Assembly (NCBI GenBank): GCA_026982705.1
Contig: JALSGP010000018.1
Span: 1-64,000 of the forward strand
Direction: 5' to 3'
Length of the DNA stretch: 64,000 nucleotides
From: Alphaproteobacteria bacterium
Lineage (GTDB): Bacteria; Pseudomonadota; Alphaproteobacteria; Geminicoccales; Geminicoccaceae
Each line of letters starts with the position of its first letter. Within the stretch, counting starts at the first letter, position 1. A program made the translations under genes and the position numbers. This document shows positions 1 to 8,711 of the stretch, piece by piece. The notes beneath the pieces are model-generated. The model did not search any database. It was not told the DNA's origin and was given only the letters and a program-made list of their open reading frames with translations.

Positions 1-536
1 CAGGCGCCGTGGGTGACCACGGCCACCAGCCGGCCGCCGTCGGCGAGCTGTTCGCGCAGCCGCCGCGGCACCTCCACCACCGCCCCCGCCAGCAGGATCA
101 GATCGAAGGGGGCGCAGTCGGGAAGCCCCGCCCGCGGATCGCCCGGCCGCGGCACCACATTGTCGCACTCCAGCGCGGAGAGACGCCGTTCCAGGGCGTC
201 CACCTCGCCGGCCCGCTCCACCAGCAGGAAGACGGTGCTCACGAGCCGTGCCAGCACCGCCGCCACATAGCCGGTCTCGTCGCCCACCACCAGCGCCGTG
301 TCCTCGGGCCGGGGTTCCGCCGCCTGCAGCATCTTGGCGAGGGCCAGGGGTTCGACGAGGCGGCGTCCGTCGCCGAGATCCAGGTCCTCGTCGGAATAGG
401 CGACGCCGCGCAGCGAGGCCGGCACGAAGACCTCGCGCGGCACCGAGCCCATCGCCCCGAGCACGCGCGGATCCTCGATGCGGTTGGGGCGGAGCTGGTT
501 CTCCACCATGTTGCGCCGCGCCGCCGCGAAGTCCAT
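1..536 (-). CDS. Protein-L-isoaspartate O-methyltransferase-like protein, C-terminus cut by window edge
   Basis: The leftward frame from the ATG at 536 reads MDFAAARRNMVENQLRPN, the usual N-terminus of alphaproteobacterial isoaspartyl methyltransferase-like proteins, and continues to base 3 without a stop. The SAM-binding loop near residue 88 reads VGDETGYVAA where classical Pcm has a GTGSGY-type loop, so catalysis may be altered. A following segment (PFDLILLAGAVVEVPRRLREQL) fits motif II of the fold, where an acidic motif is more usual. The family repairs isoaspartyl residues in the cytoplasm using S-adenosylmethionine. About 178 codons are visible and the remainder lies left of the window. 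Frame and family are fairly secure; enzymatic activity is not. Confidence 0.8.
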   Translation of the reverse strand, partial: MDFAAARRNMVENQLRPNRIEDPRVLGAMGSVPREVFVPASLRGVAYSDEDLDLGDGRRLVEPLALAKMLQAAEPRPEDTALVVGDETGYVAAVLARLVSTVFLLVERAGEVDALERRLSALECDNVVPRPGDPRAGLPDCAPFDLILLAGAVVEVPRRLREQLADGGRLVAVVTHGA

Positions 537-644
537 GGCATCCGTCTCCGTGGCCGTCTCCGGGCCCTCCTCTAGCGACGGGAGGCGATGCCGGCAATTC
601 GCCCCTTCGCCGCGGCGGAGGGCGGCGGCCGTCCGCCGCCCCGC

Positions 645-1895
645 TCAGGGCAGACGCCCGCGGACGGTGAAGCGCGCCTCGAAGGCGGCGACGAGGTCGA
701 GATGGTCCTCCATCAGCCGGCTCATGAGGAAGCGCCGGCGCACCGTCTCGCGGGCGGCGGCGCCGATCCGCCGGCGCAGGTCCGGATCGCGCACCAGCTG
801 GACGATGCGCGCCGCCGCCTGCTCCACCGTGTCCACCAGGAAGCCGTCGACGCCGTCGGTGATCTGGTGGCGGATGCCCCCCACGTTGCCGCCCACCACC
901 GCGGCACCCTTCCACATGGCCTCGGTGACGGTGAGGCCGAAGCCCTCGCGCAGGGATTTCTGCAACACCACCGCCGCCCGCCGCTGGAGGGCGTTGACCA
1001 GCGCCGAGTCCTGCACCGACAGCACGAGGATCCGATCGTCGCGGTGGGCCAGCAGCGCCTGGTAGATCTCCGGCCCCTCGGGATCGTCGGTGGCCACGTT
1101 GCCGAGCAGCACCAGCCGTGCGTCCACCTCGCGCGAGGCCAGTTCGAAGGCGCGGATCACGCCGTGGGGATCCTTCCAGCGGTCGAAGCGGGAGATCTGC
1201 ACCACCAGCGGCAGGTCGTCGGGGATGCCGTAGTGGTCGAGCCGTTCGCGGATCTCCGCCTCGCTCATCTCCCGGTTGGTGACGCTGAAGGGATCGATGG
1301 CCGGCATCACGAAGCGCTGCGGCACCCGCAGGCGCCGGGCGTATTCCGGCAGGTGCAGCACCACCAGATCGTAGCGCTCGATGAAGGAGGCCAGATAGTT
1401 CCACACCTCCCGGTCGGGGCGCGTCAGGTCCACGTGACAGCGCCAGATCCAGGGCGATTTCTTGCGGTAGTGACGGATCAGCGGCAGCGGCTGGGGATCG
1501 TGCACGATCACCACGTCGTGGTCGAGGTGCATCCGCACGGCGTTCTCGTACACGACCTCCTCGTAGATGTTCCGCTTGAGCTCGGTGAAGTTGATCCTCG
1601 CTCCCTGAAGGGCGTTGTGGAACTTCTTGGTGATGGCGAAGAAGTCGGGCCGTCCCTGGATCACCCGCCAGCCGGTGCGGACGCCGGCCGCGTTCATGAG
1701 CAGGGTGAGGCTGGAGAGGATCTGGGCGACGCCGCCGCCATAGTAGGTGGAGTTGACGTGGACGATGTGCAGGTCGCGCAGCCGCTCGGCCTTGGCCCGG
1801 ATGCGGTCGACGGTCGCGGCCCCGACGAGGGGCTCGTAGTCGTCGAGGCTCACCGTGCGGAACGGCACGGGATCCGCCTGCACGAAGCTCGCCAT
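645..1895 (-). CDS. treT: Trehalose synthase, TreT-type GT4 glycosyltransferase
   Basis: This 416-residue protein matches TreT, which joins a nucleotide-activated glucose to free glucose to make trehalose. The N-terminal half carries HVNSTYYGGGVAQIL (residues 46-60), the glycine-rich donor-side loop typical of TreT. The C-terminal GT4 half has SRFDRWKDP (235-243) with the conserved Arg and Lys, and an EX7E motif with E317 and E325. Length is normal for the family and no signal peptide is seen, so it should be cytoplasmic. It stands alone between the methyltransferase-like and heavy-metal-domain genes, with no OtsA/OtsB or TreS/TreY/TreZ genes in the window. Trehalose made here would serve as a compatible solute or carbon reserve; the exact donor is inferred from the family. 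Confidence 0.85.
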   Translation of the reverse strand: MASFVQADPVPFRTVSLDDYEPLVGAATVDRIRAKAERLRDLHIVHVNSTYYGGGVAQILSSLTLLMNAAGVRTGWRVIQGRPDFFAITKKFHNALQGARINFTELKRNIYEEVVYENAVRMHLDHDVVIVHDPQPLPLIRHYRKKSPWIWRCHVDLTRPDREVWNYLASFIERYDLVVLHLPEYARRLRVPQRFVMPAIDPFSVTNREMSEAEIRERLDHYGIPDDLPLVVQISRFDRWKDPHGVIRAFELASREVDARLVLLGNVATDDPEGPEIYQALLAHRDDRILVLSVQDSALVNALQRRAAVVLQKSLREGFGLTVTEAMWKGAAVVGGNVGGIRHQITDGVDGFLVDTVEQAAARIVQLVRDPDLRRRIGAAARETVRRRFLMSRLMEDHLDLVAAFEARFTVRGRLP

Positions 1896-1928
1896 CTCCC
1901 TCCTCCCCGCGACGGCGCCGTCCCGACC

Positions 1929-2144
1929 TCAGGCGGCGGAACCCTCCACCTCGTAACCGGCCTCGACGATGGCCCGCTCGATGCGGGTGCGGTCGAGACC
2001 GTCGGACGCCTCGACGGTGACGAGCCCCTCCTCCAGGCTCACCGTGACCCGGGCGCCGGGGGCCGCGGCGCGCACCGCCTCCTCCACCGCCCGCACGCAG
2101 TGTCCGCAGCTCATGCCGCGCACGCGCAGCTTCAGCGTGGTCAT
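1929..2144 (-). CDS. copZ: Heavy-metal-associated (HMA) domain protein, copper-chaperone-like
   Basis: This is a 71-residue single-domain protein with a GMSCGHC motif at residues 10-16; the two cysteines are the Cu(I)-binding pair of HMA chaperones. The rest follows the ferredoxin-like beta-alpha-beta fold and ends with the usual GYEV segment. Such proteins deliver copper to P-type ATPases or regulators in the cytoplasm. No copper ATPase or CueR gene is visible nearby. It lies between treT and pepN on the same strand, about 30-50 nt from each, so co-transcription is possible. Mercury or another soft metal cannot be excluded. Confidence 0.85.
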   Translation of the reverse strand: MTTLKLRVRGMSCGHCVRAVEEAVRAAAPGARVTVSLEEGLVTVEASDGLDRTRIERAIVEAGYEVEGSAA

Positions 2145-2198
2145 GGTCCCTTCTCCCGGCTGGACCCCTTGCAGGTGGACCTTCCCGGAACCGCAAGG

Positions 2199-4808
2199 TC
2201 AAGGGCCGGCGAGGGCCCGCCCGAGCACTTCGGCGAGATCGCGCGAGAGAGCGGGCCGCTCGGCGAGCGCCTCCACCACCGCCCGCATGGCCGTGGACCA
2301 GGGCTCCACCAGCCGGCGGAAGCGGGTGAGCGGCGTGGCGAGCCGGGCGGCGAGCTGGGGATTGTCCGGATCGACGCGGGCCACCGCCTCCGCCAGCAGC
2401 CGGTAGCCGGCACCGTCGGGACGGTGGAAGCCGCGCGGATTGGCGCGGGCGAAGGTCTCGTAGAGGGCGCGCACGCGATTGGGGTTGCGCCAGGGGAAGC
2501 CGGGGTCCGCCGACAGGGCGCGGATGCGGTCGAGACAGGCCTCGTCCTCGCGCCGGGCCTGGAGGGCGTACCATTTGTCGAGGGCGAGGGGTTCGTCCGA
2601 CACGCGCCCGCGGAAGTCGGCGAGCAGCGCCTCGGCGACGGCGAGGCCCTCGATCACCGCCGGCTCCAGCGCCGCCATGCGGTCGGTGAGATTGTCGGCC
2701 CGACCCCAGAGGTGGAGGATCCGCGCCTCCGCCTCCACCGGCGCCGCCACCGCCAGCCACGCCAGGAGCCGCGCCCGCAGCGCCCGCGCCCCCATGGCCG
2801 CGGGATCGGGTGTCCAGGGACCGGCCACTTCGAGCCGGTCCAGCCGCGCGGCCAGCGCGCCCGCCTGTGGTTCGGCGAGCTCCCGCCGCACCGCCCGCCA
2901 GCTCCGGTCCACCTGCAGCGGATCGAAGGGTGCCAGCCGCTCGGCGAGGCGGTTGCGGCTGGGAAAGTCCAGCAGTTCGGCGGCGAACAGACGATCCTCC
3001 GGCAGCGCCTCCAGCACCCGGCCGAAGGCGCCGGCGAGCACCCGCAGGGCCTGGTCGGTGCCGCCGCGGGCGTGGTCCTCGAGGGCGGCGAGGGCGAGCC
3101 GCTGGCCGGCGTCCCAGCGGGCGAAGGGATCCGTCTCGTGGGCGAGGAGATGGGCGAGATCGGCCGGGGCGTAGGGGGCCTCCAGCAGCACCGGCGCCGA
3201 GAAGTCGCGCAGGAGGGAGGGCAGCACCGCCCCCTCCCCCACCCGGAAGCGCCAGCGCCCCTCCCACGTCTCCAGCACGACCCGATGCTCGCGGGCGGTG
3301 CGGCCGTCGGGGCCCGCGACCGGACGCAGGATGCCGTCCTCCCGGTCGAGGAAGGCGAGACGGACCGGGATCACCAGCGGCTCGGCGCCGCCGTCGGGGC
3401 GCCGCTGGGCCAGCGTCAGCTCCAGCCACGGCCCCTGCCGACGCCAGTGCGCCGAGAGCCGCGGCGTGCCCACCTCGTCGTACCAGCGGGCGAAGGGACC
3501 GAGGTCGCGGCCGCTCGCCTCCGCCATGGAGGCGAGGAAATCCTCCACCGTGGCGGCCCGACCGTCCATGCGCCGCAGATAGTGACGCACGCCGGCGACG
3601 AAGACGGAACGCCCCAGCAGTGTCTCGAGCATGCGCAGGACTTCGGCACCCTTGTAGTAGACGGTGGCGGTGTAGAAGTTGTCGATGCGCACGTAGCGGC
3701 GCGGCCGGACCGGATGGGCCAGGGGGCCGGCGTCCTCCGGGAACTGCAGTTCCTGCAGCAGGCGCACGTCGTGGATGCGGACGGTGCCGCGGGACTGGCG
3801 GTCGGCGGCGAACTGCTGCTCGCGCAGGACGGTGAGCCCCTCCTTGAGGGTGAGCTGGAACCAGTCGCGGAGGGTGACGCGGTTGCCGGTCCAGTTGTGG
3901 AAGTATTCGTGCGCGACGATGCGGGCGATGCGCAGATGGTCGCGGTCGGTGGCGATGTCCGGATCCGCGAGCAAGGCGGAGACGTTGAAGATGTTGAGGC
4001 CCTTGTTCTCCATGGCCCCGAAGTTGAAATCCGGCACGCCCACGATCTGGTAGAGGTCGAGATCGCACTCGAGGCCGTAGACCTCCTCGTCCCAGCGCAT
4101 GGCCGCCTCCAGGGCGGCGAGGGCGTGACGGCAGCGGGGCAGATCGGCGGGCCGGCCGTAGAGGTGGAGGGTCACGAGGCGGCCGGAGGGCGTGCGGTGC
4201 CGCGCCTCCAGCCGGTCGAGATCGCCGGCCACCAGGGCGAAGAGATAGCTGGGCTTGGGGAAGGGATCGTCCCATTCGACGAAGTGGCGGCCGCCGGGAA
4301 GGACGCCGCGGGCCACGGGATGGCCGTTGGCGAGCAGCACCGGATAGCGGTGGCGGTCGGCCTCGAGACGCACCCGCCAGCGGGCCAGCACGTCGGGCCG
4401 GTCCTGAGCCCAGACGATGCGGCGGAACCCCTCCGCCTCGCACTGGGTCAGCAGCAGCCCGCCGCTCTCGTAGAGGCCGGAGAGGGCGGCGTTGGCACGC
4501 GGCCGGATGCGGGTCCGGACGCGGAGGGTGGCGCGGTCCGGCACGTCGTCGAGACGCATGACCTCTCCGTCCACCGGCAGCGAGGCGGGATCGCGGGGCC
4601 GGCCGTCGACGGCGAAGGCCAGCGTCTCCAGCCCCTGGCCGTGGAGTTCGAGGGGACCCGCCCCCTGCCGTTCCACCGCCAGCTCCGCCTCCACCTCGGT
4701 GGCCTCGGGATCGAGGCGGAAGACCAGCCGGATGCCGCGGGTGGTGAAGGCCGGCGGCCGGTAGTCCTCGAGGCGGACCTCGCCCGTCTCCCCCGGTGCG
4801 TCGCCCAT
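2199..4808 (-). CDS. pepN: Aminopeptidase N (M1 family zinc metallopeptidase)
   Basis: This M1 aminopeptidase removes N-terminal residues from peptides in the cytoplasm. It carries the GAMEN substrate-recognition motif at about residues 261-265 and the zinc site HEYFHNW near residue 298, followed by the downstream glutamate in LKEGLTV. The full length of about 870 residues, including the long C-terminal helical domain, matches the bacterial PepN subgroup. I chose the ATG at 4808 because a GGGAGGG ribosome-binding site lies 6 nt upstream; the in-frame ATG at 4835 has none. All catalytic motifs are intact. The gene lies just downstream of a leftward terminator-like hairpin, so it should have its own promoter. 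Confidence 0.95.
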   Translation of the reverse strand: MGDAPGETGEVRLEDYRPPAFTTRGIRLVFRLDPEATEVEAELAVERQGAGPLELHGQGLETLAFAVDGRPRDPASLPVDGEVMRLDDVPDRATLRVRTRIRPRANAALSGLYESGGLLLTQCEAEGFRRIVWAQDRPDVLARWRVRLEADRHRYPVLLANGHPVARGVLPGGRHFVEWDDPFPKPSYLFALVAGDLDRLEARHRTPSGRLVTLHLYGRPADLPRCRHALAALEAAMRWDEEVYGLECDLDLYQIVGVPDFNFGAMENKGLNIFNVSALLADPDIATDRDHLRIARIVAHEYFHNWTGNRVTLRDWFQLTLKEGLTVLREQQFAADRQSRGTVRIHDVRLLQELQFPEDAGPLAHPVRPRRYVRIDNFYTATVYYKGAEVLRMLETLLGRSVFVAGVRHYLRRMDGRAATVEDFLASMAEASGRDLGPFARWYDEVGTPRLSAHWRRQGPWLELTLAQRRPDGGAEPLVIPVRLAFLDREDGILRPVAGPDGRTAREHRVVLETWEGRWRFRVGEGAVLPSLLRDFSAPVLLEAPYAPADLAHLLAHETDPFARWDAGQRLALAALEDHARGGTDQALRVLAGAFGRVLEALPEDRLFAAELLDFPSRNRLAERLAPFDPLQVDRSWRAVRRELAEPQAGALAARLDRLEVAGPWTPDPAAMGARALRARLLAWLAVAAPVEAEARILHLWGRADNLTDRMAALEPAVIEGLAVAEALLADFRGRVSDEPLALDKWYALQARREDEACLDRIRALSADPGFPWRNPNRVRALYETFARANPRGFHRPDGAGYRLLAEAVARVDPDNPQLAARLATPLTRFRRLVEPWSTAMRAVVEALAERPALSRDLAEVLGRALAGP

Positions 4809-5148
4809 GGCACCCTCCCGTGTGTGCACCGTCATGCTAGAGCGATCGCCGCCCGCCCGTCACGGGGAAGGGACGGGGAAAAAAGAAGCCGCGGCACGCG
4901 GCCGCGGCAGGTGGGGTAGGGAGGAAACGCCTCAAGTCGGGTGTCACAGGGGGAAATCCCATGAACACGTCATCCCGGTACGCCAATGACGGGATCCTGG
5001 CAAGGGAAATTTCACCTCGGAGTTGGACGATCGCTTCGAATTCGTCTCGAATGCCGTCGATTCCGCGGCGCGGCCACGGCGCGCACCACGCTGGCCGACG
5101 GCCGCTCCGGCGCCTAAGTGCGGGGCGGTGGAGAGTCCGGGGGATGCC
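4809..5148. other. Divergent intergenic region, no protein gene recognised
   Basis: This 340-nt gap separates divergent pepN and the cupin gene. It contains a leftward terminator-like hairpin (4879-4908). To its right is a stretch of ordinary GC with AT-richer patches around 4985-5060. No frame here looks coding by composition. A leftward small RNA ending at the terminator is possible and is discussed in the findings. Confidence 0.5.
4879..4908 (-). terminator. Leftward rho-independent terminator-like hairpin
   Basis: On the minus strand an 8-bp stem (GCCGCGGC on both arms, 4888-4895 and 4901-4908) with a 5-nt loop is followed by UUCUUUUUU, encoded by the A-rich run 4879-4887. This is the best canonical terminator in the window. 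It lies upstream of leftward pepN, so it must end a transcript that begins to its right, where no leftward protein gene is seen. Confidence 0.65.
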
Positions 5149-5532
5149 ATGGAGAGCCGCGACGTTCCCCACGGGGTGGACGTGACGGCGCCGGATGGGT
5201 CGGAGATCCGGCTGCTGCCGACGGTACCGCGGGGCAGCATGGTCCACTGCCGGCTCCCGCCGGGGGCGGTGAGCCGGGCGGTGCGCCACCGCACCGTGGA
5301 CGAGCTGTGGTACGTGCTGCGCGGCCGTGGGGTGCTGTGGCGGCGGTGCGGCGGGGAGGAACGGGAGACCCCGCTCCTGCCCCACACCGCCCACGCCATT
5401 CCCCGTGGCACCGCCTTCCAGTTCCGCAACACCGGCCGCGAGCCGCTGGACATCGTCATCGTCACCATGCCGCCCTGGCCGGGCGAAGCGGAAGCGGAGC
5501 GGGTGGTCGATCACTGGCCGCCCCGTCTCTGA
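5149..5532 (+). CDS. Small cupin-domain protein
   Basis: A single cupin beta-barrel of 127 residues. The visible cupin features are the segment VRHRTVDELWYVLRGRGVLW, then a proline/glycine turn, then HTAHAIPRGTAFQFRNTG. These correspond to the two conserved cupin motifs with candidate metal-binding histidine and glutamate residues. The substrate cannot be told; small cupins include isomerases, dioxygenases and sensors. The ATG at 5149 is chosen because upstream sequence in frame looks non-coding (PRRAPRWPTAAPAPK). The gene precedes the metallo-hydrolase gene by 26 nt and may be co-transcribed with it. Confidence 0.75.
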   Translation: MESRDVPHGVDVTAPDGSEIRLLPTVPRGSMVHCRLPPGAVSRAVRHRTVDELWYVLRGRGVLWRRCGGEERETPLLPHTAHAIPRGTAFQFRNTGREPLDIVIVTMPPWPGEAEAERVVDHWPPRL

Positions 5533-5558
5533 ACCATCGATCCGAGGGGGAGTGCATC

Positions 5559-6515
5559 ATGGCCAAGGCCTTCGCATCGACGGCCGATCTCACCGAGAAG
5601 AGGGTCAGCTTCGAGGAGCTGGCACCCGGCATCCACGCCTTCACCGCCGAGGGCGATCCCAACTCCGGCGTGGTGGTGGGCGAGCGCGGCGTGCTCGTCT
5701 TCGACGCCCAGGCCACCCCGAAGCAGGCGCGGCGGGTGATCGAGCGCATCCGCACCGTCACCGACCGTCCCGTCCGCTACGTGGTGCTCTCCCACTATCA
5801 CGCGGTCCGCGTCCTCGGGGCCTCGGCCTACGGGGCGGAGGAGATCGTCGCCTCCAGCGGGACCCGTCACCTGATCGAGGAGCGCGGCGAGCAGGACTTC
5901 GCCAGCGAGGTCGGCCGCTTTCCCCGTCTGTTCGAGGACGTGGAGGGCATCCCCGGTCTCACCTGGCCGACCCAGTGGTTCGACCGGCGGCTGGTGATCG
6001 ATCTCGGCGACCGACGGGTGGAGCTGCTCCATCTCGGCCGCGGGCACACCGCCGGCGACATCGTCGCCTGGATGCCGGAAGAGCGGGTGGTGTTCGCGGG
6101 AGATCTCGTGGAATACGGGGCCACGCCCTACACCGGCGATGCCCATCTCCGCGACTGGCCGCGTACCCTCGACCGGCTGGCGGAGCTGGGGGCGGAGAAG
6201 CTGGTCCCCGGACGCGGGGCGGCGGCGACGACGCCGGCCGAGGTGGGCGAGGCCATCGCCATGACCCGCGCCTTCCTCACCGATCTCTTCGGCATCGTCG
6301 AGGCGGGGGTGAAGGCCGGCCGCTCGCTCAAGGAGGTCTACGACGAGGCCGTGGCCCGCATGCGCCCGAAGTACGGCCACTGGGTGATCTTCGAGCACTG
6401 CATGCCCTTCGACGTCACGCGGGCCTACGACGAGGCCTCGGGCATCGACTGGCCGCGCATCTGGACCCACGAGCGGGACCTCGAGATGTGGCGGCGGCTC
6501 GAGGGCGGCGACTGA
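5559..6515 (+). CDS. MBL-fold metallo-hydrolase with a divergent metal motif
   Basis: The 318-residue product has the metallo-beta-lactamase fold: an N-terminal GVLVFDAQATPKQARRVIERI segment, a metal-motif region, HLGRGHTAGDIVAWMP with a conserved His, and VVFAGDLVEYG with the bridging Asp. The usual HxHxDH motif reads HYHAVR, so the Asp and third His of that motif are replaced by Val and Arg. Such proteins may bind one metal or use another chemistry. The ATG at 5559 follows a GAGGGGGAG ribosome-binding site. The length, about 80 residues more than a minimal MBL domain, is explained by a C-terminal helical tail. The substrate is unknown. Confidence 0.8.
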   Translation: MAKAFASTADLTEKRVSFEELAPGIHAFTAEGDPNSGVVVGERGVLVFDAQATPKQARRVIERIRTVTDRPVRYVVLSHYHAVRVLGASAYGAEEIVASSGTRHLIEERGEQDFASEVGRFPRLFEDVEGIPGLTWPTQWFDRRLVIDLGDRRVELLHLGRGHTAGDIVAWMPEERVVFAGDLVEYGATPYTGDAHLRDWPRTLDRLAELGAEKLVPGRGAAATTPAEVGEAIAMTRAFLTDLFGIVEAGVKAGRSLKEVYDEAVARMRPKYGHWVIFEHCMPFDVTRAYDEASGIDWPRIWTHERDLEMWRRLEGGD

Positions 6516-6540
6516 GCGCCGCCCGGCCGCAACCGGGACC

Positions 6541-6564
6541 GCCGTCGCCGCGGCCGGCGACGGC
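6541..6564. terminator. Convergent hairpin terminator between the metallo-hydrolase and fhs
   Basis: A 10-bp perfect stem (arms GCCGTCGCCG and CGGCGACGGC) with a 4-nt loop lies in the 57-nt gap between converging genes. No T-run follows on either strand, as is common in very GC-rich genomes. It could stop both transcripts. Confidence 0.5.
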
Positions 6565-6572
6565 CCGACCCG

Positions 6573-8246
6573 TCACGGACGGCCGGTGCCGTCGAGGCCG
6601 AGGATGCGGCCGGATGCGGGGTCGATGTCGAGGGCGAGGGCGGCCGGACGCCGCGGCAGACCGGGCATGGTCATGATCTCGCCGCAGATGGCCACCACGA
6701 AGCCGGCACCGGCCGCGAGCCGCACCTCCCGCACCGGCACCACGTGCCCCTCCGGGGCCCCGCGCAGGGCGGGATCCACCGAGAAGCTGAACTGGGTCTT
6801 GGCGATGCACACCGGGAGCCGTCCGAAGCCCGCCTCCTCCAGTTCGGCGAGGTCCCGGCCGGCGCGCCCCTCCGTCACCACCTCGGCGGCGCCGTAGAGG
6901 ACGGTGGCGATGGTGCGGATCTTGTCCAGGAGCGGCCTGTCCTCCGGATAGAGAAAGCGGAAGGGCTCCGGCCGGGGCGCGGCGAGCAGGTCCCGCAGAT
7001 GCGCCGCCAGCGCCTCGATGCCGGCCCCGCCGCGGGCGAAATGCTCGCACACGAAGGCCTCGATCCCGAGTTCGCGGCGACAGCGGTCGGCCACCCGCGC
7101 CAGCGCCCGCTCGGAATCGGCGGCCATGCGGTTGAGAGCCACCACCACCGGCACGCCGAAGCGGCGGACGCCCGCCACGTGACGGGCGAGATTGGCGAAG
7201 CCGCGATCGAGGGTGGCGTCGTCGTCGCGGTCCAGGGCCTCCCGCGGGGCGCCGCCGTGCCAGCGCAGCGCCCGCAGGGACGCCACCAGGACCGCGGCGG
7301 CCGGCTCCAGCCCGCCCGCCCGGCACTTGATGTGGAAGAACTTCTCCGCCCCGAGATCGGCGCCGAAGCCGGCCTCCGTCACCACCACCTCCGCCAGCCG
7401 CAGGGCCAGGTCGGTGGCCACGAGGCTGTTGCAACCGTGGGCGATGTTGGCGAAGGGACCGCCGTGGACGAACACCGGCGTCCCCTCGCGGCTCTGCACC
7501 AGATTGGGCCGGAAGGCGTCGCGCAGCAGGGCCGCCATGGCCCCGGCCACGCCGAGATCCTCGGCGGTGACCGCGCTGCGGTCGCGGCGCCGGCCGACGA
7601 CGATGCGGCCGAGGCGGGCGCGCAGATCGCCCAGATCGCGGGCGAGGCAGAGGATGGCCATCACCTCGGAGGCAGGGGTGATGTCGAAGCCGTCCTCCCG
7701 CGGCACGCCGTCGGCGGGACCGCCGAGGCCGACCACGATGCGCCGCAGCGCCCGGTCGTTCATGTCCACCACCCGCCGCCAGGCGATGCGGCGCACGTCC
7801 AGCCCCACCTCGTTGCCCCAGTGCAGATGGTTGTCGAGGACGGCGGCCAGCAGGTCGTGGGCCGAGCCCACCGCGTGCATGTCGCCGGTGAAGTGGAGAT
7901 CGATGCGGTCGGCCGGTTCGATCCGCGCCCGTCCGCCGCCGGTGGCGCCGCCCTTGGCGCCGAAGCGCGGGCCGAGGCTGGGCTCGCGCAGACAGACGGC
8001 GGTGCGCAGACCGATCCGACGCAGTCCGTCGCCGAGGCCGATGGAGGTGGTGGTCTTGCCCTCGCCCGCCGGCGTCGGCGTCATGGCCGTGACCAGCACC
8101 AGCCGCCCCCGTCGCGGCCGGTCGACGAAGACCGTGGGATCCACCTTGGCCATGTGCTCGCCGAACCGGAACAGCGCGGATGCCGGGATGTCGAGCTCCG
8201 CCGCCACGGCCTCGATGGGCCGCAGATCCGCCTCCCCCGGGGTCAT
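6573..8246 (-). CDS. fhs: Formate-tetrahydrofolate ligase
   Basis: This 557-residue enzyme makes 10-formyltetrahydrofolate from formate, THF and ATP in one-carbon metabolism. The ATP-binding loop reads TPTPAGEGKTTTSIGLGDGL at about residues 56-75, followed by CLREPSLGPRFGAKGGATGGG, both diagnostic of the family. The C-terminal GFVVAICGEIMTMPGLP segment is also conserved. Length is normal and the frame is clean. It stands alone with no folD or formate dehydrogenase genes in view. It may feed purine and serine synthesis or assimilate formate from C1 oxidation. Confidence 0.95.
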   Translation of the reverse strand: MTPGEADLRPIEAVAAELDIPASALFRFGEHMAKVDPTVFVDRPRRGRLVLVTAMTPTPAGEGKTTTSIGLGDGLRRIGLRTAVCLREPSLGPRFGAKGGATGGGRARIEPADRIDLHFTGDMHAVGSAHDLLAAVLDNHLHWGNEVGLDVRRIAWRRVVDMNDRALRRIVVGLGGPADGVPREDGFDITPASEVMAILCLARDLGDLRARLGRIVVGRRRDRSAVTAEDLGVAGAMAALLRDAFRPNLVQSREGTPVFVHGGPFANIAHGCNSLVATDLALRLAEVVVTEAGFGADLGAEKFFHIKCRAGGLEPAAAVLVASLRALRWHGGAPREALDRDDDATLDRGFANLARHVAGVRRFGVPVVVALNRMAADSERALARVADRCRRELGIEAFVCEHFARGGAGIEALAAHLRDLLAAPRPEPFRFLYPEDRPLLDKIRTIATVLYGAAEVVTEGRAGRDLAELEEAGFGRLPVCIAKTQFSFSVDPALRGAPEGHVVPVREVRLAAGAGFVVAICGEIMTMPGLPRRPAALALDIDPASGRILGLDGTGRP

Positions 8247-8352
8247 GACGGTTTCCGTGTGGTCCCGACCCGTCGGTGCGCCCGCCCACCGCGGCTGTCA
8301 AGCGGGCGCGCTTGACTTCCCGGCGGCCCGTCACCATACATCCGGGCGCGCT

Positions 8353-8428
8353 GGGGCCGTAGCTCAGTTGGGAGAGCGCCAGAATCGCACTCTGGAGGTC
8401 GGGGGTTCGACTCCCCTCGGCTCCACCA
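8353..8428 (+). tRNA. tRNA-Ala (anticodon CGC)
   Basis: A 76-nt cloverleaf folds completely: a 7-bp acceptor stem with the G3:U70 pair that identifies alanine tRNA, a D-arm GCTC/GAGC, an anticodon stem CCAGA/TCTGG with loop ATCGCAC (anticodon CGC), a 5-nt variable loop, a T-arm with TTCGACT, and an encoded CCA at 8426-8428. It reads GCG codons, which should be frequent in this genome. Confidence 0.95.
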
Positions 8429-8584
8429 GCCCCGGGCATCCCGCTTCCGCCGCGGTACCTTCCGGCCGTCCTTCCGTGCGGGCCGGTCGTCTCGGGCCGC
8501 CTCCCTCGGGAATCCCGCCCCGCAACCGGTGTGACGGCATCGCAACAGCGTGACCGGGACACGTGATCCCGCCCGAAGCGATCC

Positions 8585-8613
8585 TTGTCGGCCGCCTCTC
8601 GCCCGCCGATAAG
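8585..8613 (+). promoter_or_regulatory. Putative sigma-70-like promoter for the porin gene
   Basis: TTGTCG (8585-8590) and GATAAG (8608-8613) are spaced by 17 nt and lie about 98 nt upstream of the porin start. This gives a long 5' leader that ends in a strong GGAGGAG ribosome-binding site at about 8700. The match to consensus is moderate. Confidence 0.35.
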
Positions 8614-8711
8614 TCGAACGCGCACACGCGAGACACCGGAGCTGCCTTCATCGGGAACGCAGACCGGTCACCGGGTCCCACGGGTTGGACCAGCTGTTCG
8701 GAGGAGAGTCG

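Noticed and set aside
588-4919. A rightward open frame of 1443 codons antisense to treT and pepN
   Set aside because: It mirrors the leftward genes in a GC-rich genome; its translation is Gly/Arg/His-rich with no domain and the opposite strand has clear catalytic motifs.
4909-5148. tmRNA or 6S RNA upstream of pepN
   Set aside because: No tag-peptide frame or known secondary-structure signature could be recognised by eye; kept only as an untyped candidate small RNA in the findings.
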